Positions 27,544 through 36,062 are shown, counted from the stretch's first letter. The stretch is 64,000 nt of DNA from DATBLE01 sp963775695 (GCA_963775695.1 CAVZJU010000007.1:248001-312000), one strand, 5' to 3'. The notes: a model not told the origin generated them from the sequence alone. Program-made: numbers and translations.

Positions 27544-27560
27544 CAGGGGTCTGACCCCTG
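27544..27560. repeat. GGGGTC-T-GACCCC palindrome after glcF
   Basis: A 17-nt palindrome with 8-bp arms and one central base, 17 nt after the glcF stop. It shares its core with the longer palindrome at 27638 and the one at 18192. It may act as a terminator or be a copy of a REP-like intergenic repeat. Confidence 0.55.
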
Positions 27561-27637
27561 GCGCGACGATTCTGTGCCATCGTCCTCACAGTCTGCGTGA
27601 TGGATGGCTCAACCATGCCGGCCTCTCGGCTATTCGG

Positions 27638-27668
27638 GACATGGCAGGGGTCTGACCCCTGCCATGTC
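27638..27668. repeat. Long palindrome (15-bp perfect arms) abutting the arsC stop codon
   Basis: Arms GACATGGCAGGGGTC and GACCCCTGCCATGTC flank one T, a perfect 31-nt hairpin. It touches the stop codon of arsC (27669) on one side, so it probably terminates the arsenic operon. It contains the same GGGGTC-T-GACCCC core as the repeat 90 nt away. No transposase of the RAYT type is in the window. Confidence 0.65.
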
Positions 27669-28052
27669 TCAAATGGACCAGAGGAGCCCCTTGACGCGAT
27701 GCGCGATCTCGTCGCGGATCGGCCGTACGCGCTCGACCGGCAGGCCGTAGGGATCGGAGATCCCCCAGTTCTCGTAGCGCTTCCCGGTGACGGCCGGGCA
27801 GGCGCCGTCGCAGGCGGCGATCACAATGTCCGCCCAGTCGAGATCGTCGCTTCCCAGCCGGTGCTGGACGTGGTCGGAGGCGTCGATCCCGACCTCGCGG
27901 AGAGCTTCGACGACTGCCGGCTCGGCACCCGAGCCGTGAGGGTCCGCGCCGGCGGAGCGGGCCTCGTGCCGGCCGGCTGCCGCCTGCCGGAAGAGCCGCT
28001 CCGCCATCACGCTCCGCCCGCTGTTGCCCACGCAGACGAAGAGGACGTTCAC
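27669..28052 (-). CDS. arsC: Arsenate reductase, LMW-phosphatase type (thioredoxin-coupled)
   Basis: A 127-residue cytosolic reductase that converts arsenate to arsenite. The P-loop CVGNSGRS (Cys-x5-Arg) is at residues 7-14. A second pair of cysteines in AACDGACPAVTGK matches the resolving pair of the Staphylococcus-type enzyme that relays electrons from thioredoxin. The C-terminal WGISDPYG is typical. GTG at 28052 overlaps the stop of the Cys-rich ORF upstream by 4 nt, so translation is coupled. Arsenite would then leave through a transporter such as the Acr3 encoded at 37821. Confidence 0.9.
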   Translation of the reverse strand: MNVLFVCVGNSGRSVMAERLFRQAAAGRHEARSAGADPHGSGAEPAVVEALREVGIDASDHVQHRLGSDDLDWADIVIAACDGACPAVTGKRYENWGISDPYGLPVERVRPIRDEIAHRVKGLLWSI

Positions 28053-28162
28053 TTGCAGCAGTCGCAATCGCAGCAGCCGTCGCAACAGCTCCGCGCCCGC
28101 TCCGGCGCCGGCAAAGCCGGCACCTCCGCTCTTTGTGAGCCTCCGTCGAGCCTACGGCTCAT
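28049..28162 (-). CDS. 37-residue Cys-rich microprotein in the arsenic operon
   Basis: A short ORF, ATG 28162 to TGA 28049, encoding an N-terminal basic/Pro-rich part (MSRRLDGGSQRAEVPALP) and a C-terminal CCDGCCDCDCCK with seven cysteines in twelve residues. The start overlaps the end of arsR by 11 nt and the stop overlaps the arsC start as GTGA, the arrangement expected for a translated operon gene. Without it there would be a roughly 100-nt gap between arsR and arsC. The cluster is well suited to bind arsenite or another soft metal, so a chaperone or buffer role is inferred. I do not recognise a named family. Confidence 0.55.
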   Translation of the reverse strand: MSRRLDGGSQRAEVPALPAPERARSCCDGCCDCDCCK

Positions 28163-28505
28163 GTCCGCCTCGCTTCAGGTCGGTGACCGCGGCCAGCCGC
28201 GTGGCCGCGTCGGGGTCGAGTGTGAAGCAGGCCGACGTCCCCATCCGGTGGCGGCGGAGGAGGCCGACCTCGGTCAGCTTTTTCAGGTGGTGGCTGACGG
28301 TCGGCTGGGACAGCCCCAGCGCCTCCGTCAGGTCGCACACGCACGAACCCTCTCCGCCCGATACGAGCAGGTTGAGGATCTTCACCCGGGCGGGATCGGC
28401 GAGCGCCTTGAACAGCCGCGCCGTCTCGCCCGCCTCGCCGTCCGAGAGCGACGGGGCAGCCAGCGGCCGGCAGCAGGCAAGCACCGGAAGCGCGGACATC
28501 GACAT
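28152..28505 (-). CDS. arsR: ArsR-family metalloregulator
   Basis: A 117-residue winged-helix repressor. The core is ETARLFKALADPARVKILNLL, with the recognition region ALGLSQPTVSHHLKKLTEVGLL. Cysteines are at the N-terminus (VLACCRPL) and at the start of the helix before the HTH (GSCVCDLTEAL). The latter CxC pair is where classical ArsR senses arsenite. ATG at 28505 or 28499 is the start. Both lie in a perfect inverted repeat, so autoregulation is very likely. It heads the operon arsR, Cys-rich ORF, arsC. Confidence 0.9.
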   Translation of the reverse strand: MSMSALPVLACCRPLAAPSLSDGEAGETARLFKALADPARVKILNLLVSGGEGSCVCDLTEALGLSQPTVSHHLKKLTEVGLLRRHRMGTSACFTLDPDAATRLAAVTDLKRGGHEP

Positions 28506-28529
28506 CTATCGATATCGACAGATGTCGAT
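28498..28529 (-). promoter_or_regulatory. ArsR operator
   Basis: A perfect 10-bp inverted repeat, ATCGACATCT and AGATGTCGAT, separated by 12 nt that contain the further palindrome ATCGAT-ATCGA. It overlaps the arsR start codon, so a bound dimer would block transcription initiation or elongation. The AT-rich content stands out from the surrounding high-GC sequence. Confidence 0.75.
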
Positions 28530-28534
28530 CATTG

Positions 28535-29551
28535 TCAAGTGCGGTCGAGCGAGCCCGTCGCCGAGACGTGCATCGCGCGCTTGCCGAAGTCGTCCCGCGA
28601 CAGCGTCCGGACGAGGCCGCGGGCCGCGCCGTCGGGGTCGGGACGGGGCATGCCGCTGCCGGCGATCGTGACCGCGTCCAGGCGTCCCGTCTTCCACGAC
28701 CCGTCGCGTCGCAGCGTCACGTGCAGGATCCCGCTCACGCCGGTCACGCCCGAGGTGTTCAGCGTCTGGTACCCGACGAAGTTACCCAGCGAGTACGCGA
28801 TCAGTCGGCCCCGATACGACTCCATCCCGCGCAGGACGTGGGGGCCGCTGCCGACGACGAGATCGGCTCCCGCGCGCACGACGGAATGGGCAAACGCGAT
28901 CGCGTTGCCACGGTTCTCTCCGAGGAACCACTCGTTGCCGGGATGGACGTGCTGGTGGTCGGAGCCCTCCGCGCCCGCGTGCATGGTCACGACGACCAGA
29001 TCGGCCCAGCGGTCGGCCTTCCGGACGAGCGCCTCCGCCGCGGGCAGGTCGAGCAGGCTCTGTGCCCACGGGTACGGGGCGAAGCCGAGCACCGCAACCC
29101 GCACTCCGCGCACCTTTGCGTAGGCGATCTCACCCGGCCGGCCGGTGGTCAGGAGGTGGGCGGCGCGGACGGCGGCGACGGTGTCCTGCTGCCCGACGTC
29201 GCCGTAGTCGAGTGCGTGGTTGTTGGCGAGGTTCATCACCGTGAACCCCGCTCCCCGAAGGAGGCGCGCGTACGACGGTGGCGCGTGGAACGAGAAGCAG
29301 TCGGAGCTGCCCGTCCCGCACTTCGGCGTTCCCCGCTCCGTCAGCGTCCCCTCCAGGTTGCCGAGGACGACGTCGCCGGCGAGCTGCTTGCGCACCGATC
29401 GGAAGTAGTCATCCGCCGGCCCGGCCACCATCGCGATGTCGCCCGTGAAGGAGAGCCGGACGACCGGCGCGGGAGCGGCGCTGCCCGCCGCGCCGGCGAC
29501 CGCGAAGGCCGCGGCCGCCAGGAGGAGACCGAGAGAGAGCCGTGCCGTCAT
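28535..29551 (-). CDS. CapA-family secreted metallophosphatase-like protein
   Basis: A 338-residue protein with a signal peptide (LSLGLLLAAAAFAVAGAAG) and a CapA/PgsA fold. The family motifs are LSFTGDIAMVAG, VVLGNLEGTLTERG, FTVMNLANNHALDYG, VVVTMHAGAEG and ADLVVGSGPHVLRGME. These supply the Asp/Asn/His residues for a dinuclear metal site. CapA proteins take part in poly-gamma-glutamate production in Bacillus, but most distant members have no known substrate. ATG at 29551 is chosen. It follows the PhoX-like gene on the same strand, so it may be expressed with the phosphate genes. Confidence 0.85.
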   Translation of the reverse strand: MTARLSLGLLLAAAAFAVAGAAGSAAPAPVVRLSFTGDIAMVAGPADDYFRSVRKQLAGDVVLGNLEGTLTERGTPKCGTGSSDCFSFHAPPSYARLLRGAGFTVMNLANNHALDYGDVGQQDTVAAVRAAHLLTTGRPGEIAYAKVRGVRVAVLGFAPYPWAQSLLDLPAAEALVRKADRWADLVVVTMHAGAEGSDHQHVHPGNEWFLGENRGNAIAFAHSVVRAGADLVVGSGPHVLRGMESYRGRLIAYSLGNFVGYQTLNTSGVTGVSGILHVTLRRDGSWKTGRLDAVTIAGSGMPRPDPDGAARGLVRTLSRDDFGKRAMHVSATGSLDRT

Positions 29552-29618
29552 AGCGGCGCAGGGTACCCCGGGCGGCCGGGGGCCTGCCGCGCGGCGGCTC
29601 CCGGCCGGCCGTCTCGGT

Positions 29619-31252
29619 TCACGGCCGGACGACCTCCCAGGGTCGTGTTGTCGCCGTGCTGCTGGGTGTAGAACACGCGCCACGCGTTGGACTCCCGCTG
29701 GCCGAAGGACGGCTGGAAGGGACGCGGCACCTTGGCGCCGAGGATCCCCCTCGCCGACGGGTCGCCGTCCAAGACGTGGATGCCGGTCAGCTCGTTGTCC
29801 CCCTCGTTCTTGCCGAAGCCGGCGTTGTCGGCGTCGAGCGTCGCGGACGCGTCACGTCCTTCCGCCAGCCACCGGACGGGCGTGTTCCCCGGGTTGGCGT
29901 AGCTCTTCGTCACGTCGAGCAGGAAGCCGGAGTCGAGCGCGTTCCGCGAGGTATGCAGCCCGTCGCCGGCGTCTTCGACGAACGTGATCAGGTTCCCGCT
30001 CATGAACGCGACGTTGTCGAAGCCGGCATGCGCCTGGTCGCCCTTGTAGAAGATCGTCAGCTTCCCGGTGTTCGACGAGGGGTCGGCCTGCGTGAGCTTG
30101 AAGACCGATGTCCAGCCGCCGCAGCAGTCGTTCTCGGGGCTGGTCGCGTCGGTGTCGCCGGTCTCGTCGAAGTAGAACTCCTCGAACTCGCCGTTTTGGC
30201 CGGAAGGCGCTGTTCTCGGGCCGCTTGAACGGCGTCCCGTTCTTCGCCTTTGCGGCGAGGTTCGCGTTGAACGGCGCGTTCCCGTCCACGGCAGTGTCGT
30301 GGATCGTGATCCACTTCGTGTTGAAGACGCCGCCGTAGGTGTGGAGTGCGATCTGGTCGGGCGACGAGAGCGCCGTCTGCGACGCCTGCGTGATCGGCTG
30401 GTTCGACGCGTTCAGCACCTGCAGGACCTGCAGCTTTCCGTTCGCGAGGTCGCCGGGCCTCCTCGGCACGTACCGGTAGACGAAGCTGTTCGGCACCTTC
30501 GCCGTCGTCGCTCCCTTGAACGCCCCGCCGATGTCCTCGACGATCCAGACGTTCCCGTCCGAGTCGTCCTGGATGCCCTCATAGCCCCCCGCGGCCGAGC
30601 GCGCCGGAGACGTCGACAACCTGGGACGGGTAGTCCGGGGTCGCCGCGTAGGTCGGCGCGTTCTGGTTCTCGGTCGTGAACAGCAGGCGCCGCGCGAACG
30701 GATCCCAGGTCGCGCCGTCGATGTCGGCGATCGGATTCCCGTTCGAGTCCTGCGCGGCGAGCACGGTCACGCGATGTGCCGCGTCGGCGTCCAGGTTGAT
30801 CCTCGTGATGTGGCCGGGCGACCCGCCTTCGTGTCCCTGGAAGAGGAAGTTCTCCCCGTAGTCGTAGCCCGGGTCGGCACCCTTCAGGCCGCGGTCGAAC
30901 GAGAGGTAGACGTTCTTGTCCGGCTCCATCTTGTGCGCCTCCGTGTTGCCGGTCGCGGTCGAGGCGACCATCACCGGATCGCCGGCGGCGTTCAGCGTGT
31001 CGTTGTCGTAGCCGTAGTAGGAGACGGCCGCCGACGGATTCTCGACCTTGCTCGAGCCCTGCGCCACGGCAATCTGGGCCAGTCCGGTGGAGAGCATCGA
31101 GGCCGGCGCGAAGCCCTGCGACCTGGTGTTCGCCGACGGCACGTCGGCGAAGCCGGTCGAGGGGGCGGGGCGGCGATCGCCACGGCGACCCCGACGGCGG
31201 CCGGCACAACGGCCGCGGCCGCGAGCAACTTGGTTCTGCGCGTGAGTTTCAT
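29619..31252 (-). CDS. PhoX-like (DUF839) secreted phosphatase, broken by four one-base frameshifts
   Basis: Once joined, about 540 residues: a twin-Arg-like signal region (MKLTRRTKLLAAAAVV), then PhoX/DUF839 stretches. These include NFLFQGHEGGSPGHITRIN, FARRLLFTTENQNAPTY, YEGIQDDSDGNVWIVEDIG and ALHTYGGVFNTKWITIHD, with FYTQQHGDN near the end. PhoX enzymes are calcium/iron alkaline phosphatases that release phosphate outside the cytoplasm. Shifts are needed near 31160, 30605, 30200 and 29640. At least three sit in short C or G runs, for example six G at 30605, as expected of sequencing indels. The corrected end gives the stop at 29619. PHO-box-like repeats lie upstream at 31329-31357. Confidence 0.68.
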
Positions 31253-31328
31253 CGTTCCCCCTGTTCGGGCGCCGGCGAGCCCGGCGCGATCGGCGCGATC
31301 GAGGCTAGGCCGCGACGTCGGCGGGATG

Positions 31329-31357
31329 GGTTAACGAGAGGCGATCAGCTGGTGAAC
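31329..31357 (-). promoter_or_regulatory. PHO-box-like direct repeats upstream of the PhoX-like gene
   Basis: On the minus strand GTTCACC and GTTAACC occur exactly 22 nt apart, that is two 11-nt units, 77 nt upstream of the PhoX-like start. Actinobacterial PhoP/RegX3 operators are built from 11-nt direct repeats with GTTCACC-type cores. Similar words recur at 35957, 41951 and 44825. Confidence 0.5.
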
Positions 31358-31368
31358 GTTGGGACGGC

Positions 31369-32055
31369 CTACCCGATCTCTTCGGGGTGGGAGGCGTCCG
31401 TGAACTCGCGGAACTCGCCGGTGACCAGGTAGGCGGTCTGCTCGCCGATGTCGACCGCATGGTCGCCGATCCGCTCGAGGCAGCGCGACACGACCAGCAT
31501 CCGCAGGCCCCACTCGCGGTGTTCCGCGTTCAGCTCGAGCACGTGGCCCGAGACGCGGCGGTTCGTCCGGTCGATCAGTTCGTCCAGGTCGACCAGCGCC
31601 TCGGCACGTGCGAGGTCCCGGTGTTGGAACGAGCGCAGGGCGACGCGCGTCATCTCCTCGGCTCTGACGCCCATCTCGGCGAGCGCGGCGACGATGCGCG
31701 AGTCCGTCGGCGCGCTCGCGGACAGCTTCGTCAGCTTCGCGACCGTGACGCAGTAGTCGGCCATCCGCTCGAGGTGGAGGTTCACGTGCAGCATCGCCAG
31801 CACGAGCCGCAGATCCGAGGCCACCGGAGTCTGGCGCGCGAGCAGCGACTGCACGCCTTCCTGGATCGCGAGGTACGCGCCGTCGACCTCGTCGTCGAAC
31901 GAGATCACCTCGTCCGCCAGCTCCAGGTCCTGCTCGACCATCGCCCTCGTCGCGGCCTGCACCGAGCGGACGATCAGTTCTCCCTCCCGCTGTAGGGCAT
32001 TCTCCAGACCGGCCAGCTCCTCGTGGAAGGTGACCCGCAACGGACGGCTCTCCAT
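31369..32055 (-). CDS. phoU: Phosphate-signalling protein PhoU (copy 1)
   Basis: A 228-residue all-helical PhoU made of two similar three-helix bundles, as shown by the paired segments ADEVISFDDEVDGAYLAIQE and RCLERIGDHAVDIGEQTAYL. The acidic E/DxxxD patterns are the family's metal-binding sites. PhoU couples the PstSCAB transporter to the sensor kinase and dampens phosphate uptake. A second phoU lies at 32441 with a DUF202 gene between. About 65 percent of the residues appear identical between the copies on a by-eye comparison. Confidence 0.93.
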   Translation of the reverse strand: MESRPLRVTFHEELAGLENALQREGELIVRSVQAATRAMVEQDLELADEVISFDDEVDGAYLAIQEGVQSLLARQTPVASDLRLVLAMLHVNLHLERMADYCVTVAKLTKLSASAPTDSRIVAALAEMGVRAEEMTRVALRSFQHRDLARAEALVDLDELIDRTNRRVSGHVLELNAEHREWGLRMLVVSRCLERIGDHAVDIGEQTAYLVTGEFREFTDASHPEEIG

Positions 32056-32076
32056 GGCGTCGATGCTATCCCCGCA

Positions 32077-32439
32077 TCAGAACGTCGAGAAGAGCAGGAT
32101 CACGGTCAGGGCCCCGAGGACGGCGGCCGCGACCGTGAGGAACGCCAGGACGCGCGTGTCGGGCGGGGCGAAGTCGCCCTCGTTCACGGCCCGGTCGACC
32201 TCGAGCTGGCGGCGCAGGCCGTAGGCGAGCAGCGCGACTCCGAGCGCGGCGAAGCCGATGCCGACAGTCACGTACGCCCAGTGGCGCTCGCCGGCGAGCT
32301 TGGGTGCGATGCCGCCCGTGCCGACTCCGACAGCGATCGCCGTCAGTCCGGTGCGCCACCACGCGAGGTAGGTCCGCTCCGACGCGAGCCGGGTGCGTCG
32401 GAGTGCGTCGGCAGTCTCGACGACCCGCCCCTCGCTCAC
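32077..32439 (-). CDS. DUF202 (YidH-like) membrane protein
   Basis: A 120-residue inner-membrane protein of the YidH/DUF202 family. The diagnostic N-terminal segment LASERTYLAWWRTGLTAIAVG is followed by three hydrophobic helices. Similar domains are linked to the SPX-VTC polyphosphate polymerase in eukaryotes, and to phosphate genes in some bacteria. It sits between two phoU genes (gaps of 1 and 21 nt), so a link to phosphate or polyphosphate handling is plausible here. No direct function is known. Confidence 0.85.
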   Translation of the reverse strand: MSEGRVVETADALRRTRLASERTYLAWWRTGLTAIAVGVGTGGIAPKLAGERHWAYVTVGIGFAALGVALLAYGLRRQLEVDRAVNEGDFAPPDTRVLAFLTVAAAVLGALTVILLFSTF

Positions 32440-32440
32440 G

Positions 32441-33121
32441 CTACGCCCCGGCGAGGCTGGGGCGGGACGCGTCGGTGTATTCGCGGAACTCGCCCGTGAC
32501 CAGGTAGGCGGTCTGCTCGCCGATGTCGACGGCGTGGTCGCCGATCCGCTCGAGGCAGCGCGAGACGATCAGCATGCGGAGGCCCCAGCGCCGGGCGTCG
32601 AGGTCGTCGGCGATCACGAACACCTGCTCGACAGCATGACGCTCGGCCCGGTCGATGAGCTCGTCGAGCTCGACCAGCGTCTCCGCTCGAGCGACGTCGC
32701 GGGCCGCGAACGAGTCGACTGCGACGCGGATCATCTCCTCCGTCCGCGAGCCCATCTCCCCGAAGGCGTGGATCAGGTTCGGCGCCTGCGGCAGGTGCTC
32801 GGTGAGCTTGACCAGCTTGGCGATGGTCACGCAGTAATCGGCCATCCGCTCCAGGTGCAGGTTCACGTGCAGGATCGCCAGGACGAGGCGGAGGTCGCCC
32901 GCCACCGGCGTCTGCCGCGCCAGCAGGTTCTGGATCCCCTGTTCGATCTCGAGATGTGCGGCGTCGACCTCGTCGTCGAAGCGGATCACCTCGTCCGCGA
33001 GGTTGCCGTCGGCCTCGGCGAGCGCGGTGAGCACCGCCCGGAGGGAGCGCATGACCAGGTCGCTCTCGGACTGGAGCCGAGACTCGAGGTGGTCGAGCTC
33101 CCGCTGGAACTCGCTCCTCAT
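32441..33121 (-). CDS. phoU: Phosphate-signalling protein PhoU (copy 2)
   Basis: A 226-residue PhoU with the same two-bundle layout (DEVIRFDDEVDAAHLEIEQ and RCLERIGDHAVDIGEQTAYL). It starts within the 3' end of pstB (4-nt overlap) and is therefore the copy most tightly tied to the transporter ATPase. Two phoU paralogues on one transcript suggest either heterodimers or separate partners, for example Pst and Pit or the two response regulators of this island. Confidence 0.93.
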   Translation of the reverse strand: MRSEFQRELDHLESRLQSESDLVMRSLRAVLTALAEADGNLADEVIRFDDEVDAAHLEIEQGIQNLLARQTPVAGDLRLVLAILHVNLHLERMADYCVTIAKLVKLTEHLPQAPNLIHAFGEMGSRTEEMIRVAVDSFAARDVARAETLVELDELIDRAERHAVEQVFVIADDLDARRWGLRMLIVSRCLERIGDHAVDIGEQTAYLVTGEFREYTDASRPSLAGA

Positions 33122-33978
33122 CCGAATCGTCCGGTGACGTAGTCCTCTGTTCGCCGGTCGGATGGGTGGGTGAAGATCTTCGCGGTCTCGTCGTACTCGA
33201 CGAGAATCCCGTGGCGATCCGCTCCCTCCATTTCGAGGCTGAAGAAGGCGGTCATGTCGGCGACGCGAGCGGCCTGCTGCATGTTGTGGGTGACGATCAC
33301 GAGCGTGTAGTTGCGTTTGAGCTCATTCATCAGGTCCTCGATAGCAGCGGTCGAGATCGGGTCGAGCGCCGAAGCCGGCTCGTCGAGGAGGATCACCTCC
33401 GGCTCGACCGCGAGTGCGCGGGCGATGCAGAGACGCTGCTGCTGCCCCCCGGAGAGGGCGAGCGCGCTCCGCTTCAGCCGGTCCTTGACCTCGTCCCAGA
33501 GCGCGGCGTCGTGCAGTGCCCGCTCGACTCGCTCGTCCATGCTTCCGCCGAGACCGAGCTTCTTGGGCGCAAACGCGATGTTGTCGTAGATCGACTTCGG
33601 GAACGGGTTCGGCCGCTGGAAGACCATGCCGATGCGGCGGCGCACTTCGACCGGGTCGGCGTCGGAGCCGTAGAGGTCCAGGCCGTGATACAGGACCTGG
33701 CCGCCGATCTTGACGCCCGGGACGAGGTCGTTCATCCGGTTCAGGCAGCGGATGAACGTGCTCTTGCCGCACCCGGAGGGTCCGATCATCGCCGTGATCA
33801 GGTTCTTGTAGATGTCGAGGCCCACTCCCCCAAGTGCGAGATGCGACCCGTAGTGGACGCTCAGATCGTGGATACCGAAGACGACATCCTGCTTCGCCAC
33901 GGGCGCCTCATCGCGCCTGAGGCTTGCGGTGATGTCCACCGACGCAGTGTTGGTCGACACTTCTCGAGTCTGGCGCAT
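33118..33978 (-). CDS. pstB: Phosphate ABC transporter ATP-binding protein PstB
   Basis: A 286-residue ATPase of the high-affinity phosphate importer. Walker A is IGPSGCGKSTFIRCLNRMN, the signature is LSGGQQQRLCIARAL and Walker B is VILLDEPASALDPIST, with the PstB-typical FQRPNPFPKSIYDNIAF between. About 25 extra residues precede the usual start, so a later start is possible. It is transcribed away from pstC, sharing a 96-nt intergenic region, and leads the string pstB, phoU, DUF202, phoU. Confidence 0.96.
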   Translation of the reverse strand: MRQTREVSTNTASVDITASLRRDEAPVAKQDVVFGIHDLSVHYGSHLALGGVGLDIYKNLITAMIGPSGCGKSTFIRCLNRMNDLVPGVKIGGQVLYHGLDLYGSDADPVEVRRRIGMVFQRPNPFPKSIYDNIAFAPKKLGLGGSMDERVERALHDAALWDEVKDRLKRSALALSGGQQQRLCIARALAVEPEVILLDEPASALDPISTAAIEDLMNELKRNYTLVIVTHNMQQAARVADMTAFFSLEMEGADRHGILVEYDETAKIFTHPSDRRTEDYVTGRFG

Positions 33979-34074
33979 GCCTGAACCGCCTCGGGTCTAG
34001 GGGGTGTGAAGATCTTGTGTCGGGCTGGTGAACGGGCGCTCGGACCCTCTTGCCAACTGCAAAGCTCCGCCGGC

Positions 34075-35046
34075 ATGGACGTCCCGGCGGCGAGGGGTGA
34101 GCAGCACGCGCTGGAATCGCAGCGCTCGATTCGGGACCGCGTCGGCGATTTCACGCTCAAGTGGGTGTCGGCGGTCGCCGCAGTCGGTGTCGTCGGCCTG
34201 ATCGGCCTGATCATCTACAAGGTCATCGCAGGGGCGCGGCTCTCGATGAGCACCTTCGGGATCTCGTTCCTTTGGAACCAGACCTGGAACGCTGTCACCA
34301 ACCAGTTCGGGGCGCTCGACTTCATCGTCACCACGCTCTACGTCACCGGCTTTGCCGTTCTCATCGCGGCTCCCGTCGCGATCGCGATCGGGCTCTACCT
34401 GAGCGAGCTGGCACCGAGCGGCGTTCGGGGCATCGTCGGTGCGCTGGTGGAGATGCTGGCAGCGATCCCGAGTGTCGTCCTGGGACTCTGGGGGATCCTC
34501 GTGCTCGGTCCGGTCGTTCATAACGAGTTCGGGCCCTGGCTCAATGACGCGTTCGGTTGGACTCCGTTCTTTGCGACCAGGCCGATCTCCGGTAGCACCA
34601 TGTTCACTGCGGTCCTCGTGCTGGCGATCATGATCGTCCCGATCACTGCGTCGATCAGTCGCGACCTCTTCAGCCAGGTTCCGGCGGACATCAAGGAGGG
34701 AGCGCTGGGTCTTGGGCTGACCCAGTGGGAGATGGTCAGAGGGGTTGTGCTGGCATACACGCGCGGCGGTCTCATTTCCGCCGTCCTCCTGGGAGCGGGC
34801 CGTGCGCTTGGTGAGGCGATCGCCGTCACACAGGTGATCGGCACAACGGCGCACCTCACGGCGAACCTGTTCGACACCGGGGACACCTTGGCCAGTCGGA
34901 TTGCTGCGCAATACCAGGCGGCAGCATCGAACCTTCAGGTCGCCTCGTTGTTCTACCTCGGAGTGATCCTGCTCGTCATCTCTCTGGTCGTCAACTTCGC
35001 CGCACTGCTCATCGTGCGCCGATACGAGATCGCGCAGCGGGTGTGA
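34075..35046 (+). CDS. pstC: Phosphate ABC transporter permease PstC
   Basis: A 323-residue permease with six membrane helices. PstC features include IPSVVLGLWGILVLGP and the EAA-type loop QVPADIKEGALGLGLTQWEM, with LGAGRALGEAIAVTQVIG after it. ATG at 34075 gives a normal N-terminus; in-frame codons back to 34006 would add a poor leader. It forms the membrane channel with PstA, whose gene begins inside the pstC stop codon. Confidence 0.94.
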   Translation: MDVPAARGEQHALESQRSIRDRVGDFTLKWVSAVAAVGVVGLIGLIIYKVIAGARLSMSTFGISFLWNQTWNAVTNQFGALDFIVTTLYVTGFAVLIAAPVAIAIGLYLSELAPSGVRGIVGALVEMLAAIPSVVLGLWGILVLGPVVHNEFGPWLNDAFGWTPFFATRPISGSTMFTAVLVLAIMIVPITASISRDLFSQVPADIKEGALGLGLTQWEMVRGVVLAYTRGGLISAVLLGAGRALGEAIAVTQVIGTTAHLTANLFDTGDTLASRIAAQYQAAASNLQVASLFYLGVILLVISLVVNFAALLIVRRYEIAQRV

Positions 35047-35942
35047 GCATGGAAGCCGCCAGCACCGCGCCGTTCTCGCTCAAGACCACCGGAAGATCCC
35101 GGAGGCGTCAGCGGGTGAATCGTATCGCGCAGGCCGTTGCGGTCTTCGCAGCCTTCCTGGCAGTGGGCGTGCTCGCTCTCGTCGTGGGCTCTGTCTTTCT
35201 GCGGGGCGTCAAGGCGCTCAACCTCGACTTCTTCACCAAGAGCCAGGTGACATTCGGAGAGACGGGTGGCGGCATCGCGAACGGGCTCGTCGGAACCGCG
35301 ATCATGGTGGGGCTTGCCACTGCGATCACGTTGCCTGTTGGCATTCTCGTTGCCGTCTACGTCGCCGAGTTCGGCTCGAACCGTGTCGGGCGGGCCATAC
35401 GGCTCGCGCTCGACGTGCTCAACGGAGTGCCGTCGATCGTCGTCGGCATCTTCGCGTACGCACTGCTGGTCGTCGGTTCGGGGTACGCCGCTTGGAAGGG
35501 CTCTGTCGCGCTGTCGATCGTGATGCTGCCTGTCGTCGCGCGTTCGACGATAGAAGTACTGGGTCTCGTCCCCGACTCTCTCCGGTACGGCAGCTACGCG
35601 CTCGGCGTGAGCAAGTGGCGCACCGTGCTCTTCGTGGTCATGCCGTCGGCGATCGGCTCGATCCTGACCGGCGCTACGCTCGCCATCGCCCGTGCGGCCG
35701 GGGAGACGGCGCCGCTCCTGTTCACGACCTCGATCTTCCTGCCGAACCAGATCACCACCGACCCGAGCCAGGCGATGGCGGCAGTGCCGCTGCTCATCCT
35801 CTTCGACTCGGAGTCGCCCGAACCGAGCCTGAACGACCAGGCGTGGGCGGCAGCCTTCGTCCTGATGATGCTCGTCCTCGTTCTGAGCCTGACCGCCCGG
35901 TACATCCTCGTGCGCCGCGAACGCAAGCTCAAAGCCCGGTAG
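35043..35942 (+). CDS. pstA: Phosphate ABC transporter permease PstA
   Basis: A 299-residue permease, partner of PstC. It shows GVPSIVVGIFAYALLVVG and the coupling loop LVPDSLRYGSYALGVSKWRT followed by LAIARAAGETAPLLFT. GTG at 35043 overlaps the pstC stop (GTGA); ATG at 35049 is the alternative. A 120-nt gap with PHO-box-like repeats separates it from pstS. Confidence 0.94.
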   Translation: MSMEAASTAPFSLKTTGRSRRRQRVNRIAQAVAVFAAFLAVGVLALVVGSVFLRGVKALNLDFFTKSQVTFGETGGGIANGLVGTAIMVGLATAITLPVGILVAVYVAEFGSNRVGRAIRLALDVLNGVPSIVVGIFAYALLVVGSGYAAWKGSVALSIVMLPVVARSTIEVLGLVPDSLRYGSYALGVSKWRTVLFVVMPSAIGSILTGATLAIARAAGETAPLLFTTSIFLPNQITTDPSQAMAAVPLLILFDSESPEPSLNDQAWAAAFVLMMLVLVLSLTARYILVRRERKLKAR

Positions 35943-35956
35943 CGCGACCACCAAGT

Positions 35957-35974
35957 CGTAACCAAAACGTCACC
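35957..35974 (+). promoter_or_regulatory. PHO-box-like direct repeats upstream of pstS
   Basis: CGTAACC and CGTCACC start exactly 11 nt apart in the pstA-pstS gap. A separate direct repeat of GCTACAA follows nearer the gene. This would give pstS its own phosphate-controlled promoter, in keeping with the usual excess of binding protein over permease. Confidence 0.45.
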
Positions 35975-36062
35975 GCAGCTACGCCCACGCGGGGCATGTG
36001 CCGGGGCAGACTCAGCGCGGCTACAAGCGCCGAGCTACAACCAAGGGAAGGGAGACATCGGA

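Noticed and set aside
27528..27545. GGTTCGAA word after glcF that resembles a tRNA T-loop
   Set aside because: No acceptor, D or anticodon stems can be drawn around it; the neighbouring sequence is palindromic repeat.
28535..28550. An arsR promoter inside the end of the CapA gene
   Set aside because: It must exist near here given the operator, but I could not pick -35 and -10 elements with confidence.
34006..34074. A longer pstC N-terminus from 34006
   Set aside because: The extra residues are not PstC-like and would occupy the shared pstB-pstC promoter region. ATG at 34075 gives a normal start.
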